Shown here in pieces: positions 59,731 through 64,000 of a stretch of DNA of 64,000 nucleotides; position 1 is the first letter of the stretch; every line of letters starts with the position of its first letter. The stretch comes from Prostheceraeus crozeri. Lineage: Eukaryota; Platyhelminthes; Polycladida; Euryleptidae. Both the position numbers and the translations under genes were made by a program. The stretch lies in NCBI GenBank assembly GCA_907163375.1, contig CAJQUW010011023.1:518306-582305 (forward strand). Reading direction: 5' to 3'. The notes under the pieces are model-generated. The model was not told where the DNA came from, ran no database searches, and saw only the letters and a list, made by a program, of their open reading frames with translations.

Positions 59731-60141
59731 TTGCAACCAATATTCGCCATTTCCTCTACGAGTAGGATGTCTGTATCCACTTGCACACTGATGCTTTCTC
59801 TTATCAGCAAATTGAAGAAACATCATCAACATTGCATGAATAAACACCGTCGCATCAAAGATAAACTTTGAATTAAAACTTAATTAAATTTTAAACGATT
59901 TGTCAATAAATCAAATGATAAGCATTATCTCCATAGATTTTAATATACATTAAAATGAAAAACGAAAAATTGATATGATTGTTCCATTTTATACTTTCAT
60001 GGTGTTCAATGGCTAACTTTGACGAAGATTTTAGTTTTCAAAAATTCTGTGAATTTTACACTTATGGAAAACAGTTAACAAATTTGATGAACTGGTTTCT
60101 TTCAAACTCTCATACTTTCATGCTGAATTTCTCATTTTCAG

Positions 60142-60291
60142 GTATTTTAGTAGAACATTTTGTTGAAGATCCACAATTCTTGGAAAATATATTCATTATC
60201 ACAATCACAAACATTGCTCAAATCTATGATGATCCAATCTTTCAAATAATCCTTGGTAGAATGGGCCAGAAGATTGAAAATACAAGTTTTG
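60142..60291 (+). CDS. CTTNBP2-like: CTTNBP2-like gene, degenerate Walker B exon
   Basis: This exon is 150 bp from a TTTTCAG acceptor to a GTGAGT donor, phase 1 to phase 1. It includes NIFIITITNIAQI, at the place of NAV's PLVIILDNLHHV and CTTNBP2's IIIILENLEKS. The hydrophobic strand and the terminal Asn are kept, but the acidic residue before the Asn is Thr, so the Walker B acid is missing. It continues DPIFQIILGRMGQKIEN, matching the SSLGEIFNGLL helix. With the altered P-loop at 55700, this points to a structural rather than an ATP-hydrolysing AAA fold. Confidence 0.85.
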
Positions 60292-60521
60292 GTGAGTCAC
60301 AAATACACAAATGTTGCTGTTATTATTGCTCTAAATTTCACCAGGAATACAAGCTGTTAACATTTTCCATGAGAACATGTTCGTGAATTTATGCTTAGAG
60401 TAGGATGTATAGACTAGTATTAACATTCTATTCCGCTTCACAAGCTGTACACAAATGCAGGATGATAGTCAATTAATGTTTAAAATTGAATATCAGAATT
60501 TAACAACCACGAACGAAATGT

Positions 60522-60893
60522 CTAGTCTACTGTGACCATATCACCTAGCAGTCCGAACCACTTGCATTGTAGGACGTGGACTACCGTCTGTTCTTGGCCG
60601 CACATGCATGTGTTGGATTGTGCAAGACCGATCCGGAACATGAAGGCACAAAATCTTCCATGTCCAGAGCGCAGACGATTCAACTGCACCCACTTACCTC
60701 TTTTCAGATTGAAACCAGGAGGTCTTGTTGGTCTTGTAATGAAATGTCGAAGTTGATTTGTCTCGTGAAACCACCTCTCTGTCCATTGTTGGTGGGCCCA
60801 TTCTCTTACTGACGTTGTGTTGATCGTCGTGTTTCTGAGGGTTTCGAAGATGTTCCGGCGTTTCAAATGTTGCATCGGAATGCCTCTGTACAA
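60522..60893 (-). mobile_element. LINE ORF2 C-terminal fragment (minus)
   Basis: A continuous 123-codon minus-strand frame ends with WVQLNRLRSGHGRFCAFMFR, IGLAQSNTCMCGQEQTVVHV, then LQCKW. This is the C-terminal CxC...H...C motif of CR1/Jockey-like ORF2 proteins (W..LNRLRTG.GR....L...G......C.CG..EQT..HI...C). The upstream part (NIFETLRNTTINTTSVREWA) is typical of the segment before it. The reverse-transcriptase core is absent. Confidence 0.85.
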
Positions 60894-61446
60894 AGCTATC
60901 TTCTGCTACCGAACTGATCAATCACCTGCACAGTATTCGACAGCAGCGATGGATTAAAGCAGTCGAAGGAATTGATACAAAACATTCTATAGGAAAGCTT
61001 GGCTAATTATTGGGGAATTGAATGGAAACAAAAAAGAACAAAGGCTGCGCAAAACAAATTAAAGCTGTACAAAAACATCTCTCAATAAAAGTCACCCATG
61101 ACGTATAGTCTGCACAAAAACCCTGCGGAAAATATTTAGTGGAATATACAGCAATACCAAAATGTGTAAAATGCCGTCTTGTGGAAAGTCAGTACTCAGC
61201 AGGTAATCGCCTTGGCCGTGTTTCATCCACTAACCTGAGCATTGAGCAGTCAAACGCAGACGAGCGGCGTCCCGCACTTGGCGGTTGACGGAATGCTGAG
61301 TAAATATTGATAGGTTCAGGAAGATGAAACCTGCCTTCAATAGTTCGTCGTTGTTGGAGTGTATTTTACACCCCAAGGTTTTCAACTTGCGACAATGCGC
61401 GCGTTGATTACACTTTTGTATTTAGGCTTCAGGACTTTTCACAAGA

Positions 61447-61632
61447 CGGTCTCCGTGGCACAGTGGTTAAGTGCTTGGCCTAGCGATCTTTTGATCCAGA
61501 GGTCGAGCCCCGAAGGTGTCATTGGAAGTCGGCAGGAAGGGCATCCGGACTAAAAGTACTACAACGCTCCATAAGTCTGACTATGTCAGCACCGTCCAAG
61601 CCCCAAGTATGGGGAGTAGTGACGTAAAAGCT
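61447..61632 (+). mobile_element. tRNA-derived SINE, copy 3 (most complete)
   Basis: A box CGTGGCACAGTGGTTAAGTG; B-box region CCAGAGGTCGAGCCCCG; body GTCGGCAGGAAGGGCATCCG; tail AGTCTGACTATGTCAGCACC, then GTCCAAGCCCC and GTGACGTAAAAG. It serves as the reference for copies at 3093 and 18304. It begins about 208 bp before the exon acceptor at 61840 ends. Confidence 0.82.
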
Positions 61633-61839
61633 TCAGGACTTTTCACGTCGTCATAGTAGCATTATGGCACCTAAAATTCCTTTGCTTGAACTGTTTTATG
61701 GATGACATGAAGTTCTGGTCTTTAATGATGACTGCAAAGCCGCAAAGTAGACTTATTTAGATTGGATTCTGGATAAAGGTTGCACATTTATGTATACAGA
61801 AGAATAGAGTTCCGAATTTATCAAAGATTTTCCTTTCAG

Positions 61840-61906
61840 TTTTAGATGGACAAGTTTTCTCTCTTCCAAAATGCATTTATCTCCTCGGATCAATTGACAG
61901 TCATGA
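61840..61906 (+). CDS. CTTNBP2-like: CTTNBP2-like gene, sensor-1 region exon (last in window)
   Basis: This exon is 67 bp from a CTTTCAG acceptor (phase 1) to a GTAAGT donor (phase 2). It encodes VFSLPKCIYLLGSIDSH and two bases of the next codon. It fits CTTNBP2's YYFHENCFLMGTIAKA and NAV's CPYIIGTMNQA, the strand that bears sensor 1. The family continues with a 'FRWVQL...RFLRRKV' stretch, for which no exon was found before 64000, so the gene leaves the window here. Confidence 0.82.
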
Positions 61907-64000
61907 GTAAGTTGAAATAAGATTCATTTTTAATGTAAATCATGAAATAGCAGAAAGATAAGTCTTGAATATATATATTCCCTGCTATATAATTCCAATC
62001 ATCGAACATCTAGAGAAGGAACAATAGAGGGCATACAAGAGAATTTGTGGGATTTATTGCCGTTGCAATTTGTTTATTTCCTGCAGCAAGTATAAAAAGC
62101 CTTTTGTTTAAGGCTGAGCAGTGCTCAAATCATCCGTTACATGGACCTTACAAGAGCTGGGTTGTTGAGTAATCCAATAGCAATGACTGAAGGGCGATCT
62201 GATTTGTTCTTCCCATTTGTGTGCGAGATACTTTTGATCAGCTTCAGTTAAAGCATGCACATTGTTGTGCCTTTAATTTGTTGCTTATTATTTCCGCTGT
62301 GAAGTAATTTATCATGTTTTCTTCATTGTTGCGAATATATCACTTGATGACAACAACCACTCAGCAATGATAAATGTAGCATCAGACTTGAACGCTAAAT
62401 TCCTTGGTAGCCGCAGACGTTGCAATTCATCCTACATGGTGACTCTTTAGTGCGGTCCGGGAAGCCCTGGACTTGCTTATAACTAGCTGATGCACAGAAG
62501 ACTGCTTATGATGCTTTGACCGTGTGGCATGTAATTGTAGGAGAATGCGGAGGCGCAGATAGCCTGGGCTTAGAAAAGAAAATTGTCCAGACTTCAATCA
62601 TTCAAGCACGAAATTCCTTGACTAAGTTAGAATATAAAAGTCTGTTGTGCAGTCGATCACCAAATACCATAAGTGCAGTAAATATTGGATTCAACACGCA
62701 TGCATCTGCATGGAAGTGGAAGGATAACACTTCACAACAGGAAGCTTCATGACATAGGAAATGCATCACTATCAATTCGCGTTTATCAACGTGTTGACCA
62801 CTAATGTCATCATCATTTAACACTTTTGATCTCCAATCCATTCATTTGATGATGTCTGTGTAATGTTGATTTACTTTGATGTTAAATGCAACATTTAAGA
62901 CGTTTTCTGTTCTTCCAATTAGCATTTTCGACACTGCTCGTATTCCGGTTTAAGTCCCAAGGACCGTTTTCCAGTCTCTGATAATTCTAGATTTATGAAA
63001 AGCTCGAATGTGTAAAGTGCACCCTTATAGTCCTGCAGCCAGCACGAGTTTCTGCAGGGAACGAGGCCGAAAGTAAGACTTTCACAGAATGATGTACACC
63101 CTGTGCCTACTACGAATCTGCACGTCTGCCGGGTTCTAGTGAGTTCCTCTTCTTGTCAGACAGGATAAAAGAAAAACACATGTAAATCCAATGGGACGCA
63201 GATTGCAGTTTTTGGTTAAAATGAAATCTTGTATGTTTTCGCCTATCATCTGGAAACTATTAAGTCTAAAGTCTTAATATAACTTTTGGCATGGAATGTC
63301 TTCAGGTCATTTCCTATGATGTGCATGTATTATTATCATGCCTCTGATCGGAAACGCATGTGAGGATGTGGTTGAAGGTAGATAAAGTTGCTTAAAATGG
63401 TTGTGTTTGCCGACATTAAGAGGCTCGCCAATTCTAAATATGTTTAGCTTGCATGAACATGAAAGGAAATGACCTGAAGACATTCCATGTCATAAATTGT
63501 GACTCTAAGTACTTTTCGTTTAGTCAGAGAAAACATACAAAATTTCATTTTAGCCAGAAACTACAATCTGCGTCCCATTAGATTTACATGTGTATTTCTT
63601 TTATCCTGTCTGACAAGAAGAGGAACTCACTAGAACCCGGCAGACGCGTAGATTCGTAGTAGGCACAGGGTGTACATCATTCTGTGAAAGTCTTACTTTC
63701 GGCCTCGTTCCCTGCAGAAACTCGTGCTGGCTGCAGGACTATTACTAGCAACAAGAATTGTAAAGCTGATATTTTTGTCAGCTTGAGTAAGCGTGATGAC
63801 ATTAATCGAACAAAGTGCTTGCATGACACACATGCACAATTCTTTCCAGGAAAAAATGAAACAAGTTGTGGAAAATTGTGGAGACATTGATGCCTCTAGT
63901 CATTCACTCTATAAACTTGTTCCGTTGAAAATGCCAAAGAGGAAAAGCTTGAATTTAAGCATGAATTATGTGCCAAATTCCTTTCAATTATTTCCTTTAA
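61907..64000 (+). other. Partial intron to the window edge
   Basis: It contains the large foldback at 63028-63748. The frames at 62516-62841 were not recognised. No exon with the phase-2 start required after 61906 and an 'FRWV'-type sequence was found. Confidence 0.55.
63028..63748. mobile_element. Large foldback element with 300-bp inverted arms
   Basis: Arms of about 63028-63332 and 63445-63748 are inverted copies sharing TAGTCCTGCAGCCAGCACGA, AAGTAAGACTTTCACAGAAT, CTCTTCTTGTCAGACAGGAT and GGAATGTCTTCAGGTCATTT. Identity is high in the outer 200 bp and drops, with an indel, inward. The spacer is about 110 bp. A single related copy exists at 52195-52330, so the arms belong to a dispersed repeat family. 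Confidence 0.8.

Larger units (their letters stand above)
57542..60141 (+). other. Intron (2.6 kb)
   Basis: This intron holds an unassigned minus-strand frame (58335), the second copy of the 33-kb repeat, a SINE piece (59250) and a simple AT tract (59625). In 57600-58320 I see nothing else. Confidence 0.6.
60292..61839 (+). other. Intron (1.5 kb)
   Basis: This intron holds the LINE fragment at 60522 and the complete SINE at 61447. Between 60930 and 61440 I see nothing assignable. Confidence 0.65.

Noticed and set aside
62516-62841. Overlapping 78- and 79-residue frames on opposite strands
   Set aside because: No recognisable similarity, no splice support and mutual overlap; neither can be preferred.
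63849-64000. Open frame after a TTTCCAG acceptor, as a further exon of the CTTNBP2-like gene
   Set aside because: The preceding exon ends in phase 2, and joining there gives a stop after three codons. The frame that stays open shows none of the expected FRWV/RFLRRK family sequence.

Overview
This is animal nuclear DNA: AT-rich, intron-rich and dense in retroelements and small DNA transposons. It carries one recognisable host gene, on the + strand, which enters from the left edge and leaves at the right. Eleven coding exons between 1694 and 61906 encode a CTTNBP2 (cortactin-binding protein 2)-like protein. Exons 1694-1933, 9768-9875, 21873-22133 and 28955-29284 encode the N-terminal CortBP2 coiled-coil module and the start of a proline-rich linker. 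Exons 44125-44182, 50818-51138, 52527-52699, 55700-55786, 57448-57541, 60142-60291 and 61840-61906 encode the divergent AAA+-like module that CTTNBP2 shares with the neuron navigators (NAV). Splice phases agree across every junction, so the exons read as one chain of about 630 codons. The first exon(s) and the 3' end lie outside the window. Ankyrin-repeat exons, which separate the two modules in vertebrate CTTNBP2, were not found.

Almost everything else is intron. From left to right the introns hold: an internally deleted DD41D mariner-like element (29-968); a 169-bp hairpin element (1401-1569); a tRNA-derived SINE (3093-3250); an RTE-clade LINE fragment (4265-5215, minus); a hAT-type MITE (6366-7059); a foldback element (about 10160-10880); a 3.37-kb terminal-inverted-repeat element made largely of hairpin-forming satellite repeats, with another element nested in it (11046-14416); LINE and SINE pieces (16.9-19.1 kb); a Penelope-like element with a GIY-YIG domain (20056-20905); a second hAT MITE (20990-21834); an L2/CR1-type LINE (24.0-25.0 kb); and a third hAT element with a LINE fragment inside it (25072-26285).

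The right half holds a CACTA-like element (35607-36283), two further inverted-repeat elements (37287-37700 and 45298-45935), more LINE tails, tRNA-derived SINE pieces and a large foldback (63028-63748).

The organism is a metazoan, most likely a marine invertebrate. The basis is a CTTNBP2 gene with an invertebrate-like divergent sequence, the Penelope/RTE/L2/hAT mix, and frequent TAGGCCTA-like octamers. The phylum cannot be fixed from this window. No prokaryotic genes, CRISPR arrays or intact retroviral elements were seen. Exon calls rest on similarity recalled from the CTTNBP2/CTTNBP2NL/NAV families plus splice-site and phase agreement; no alignment was run.
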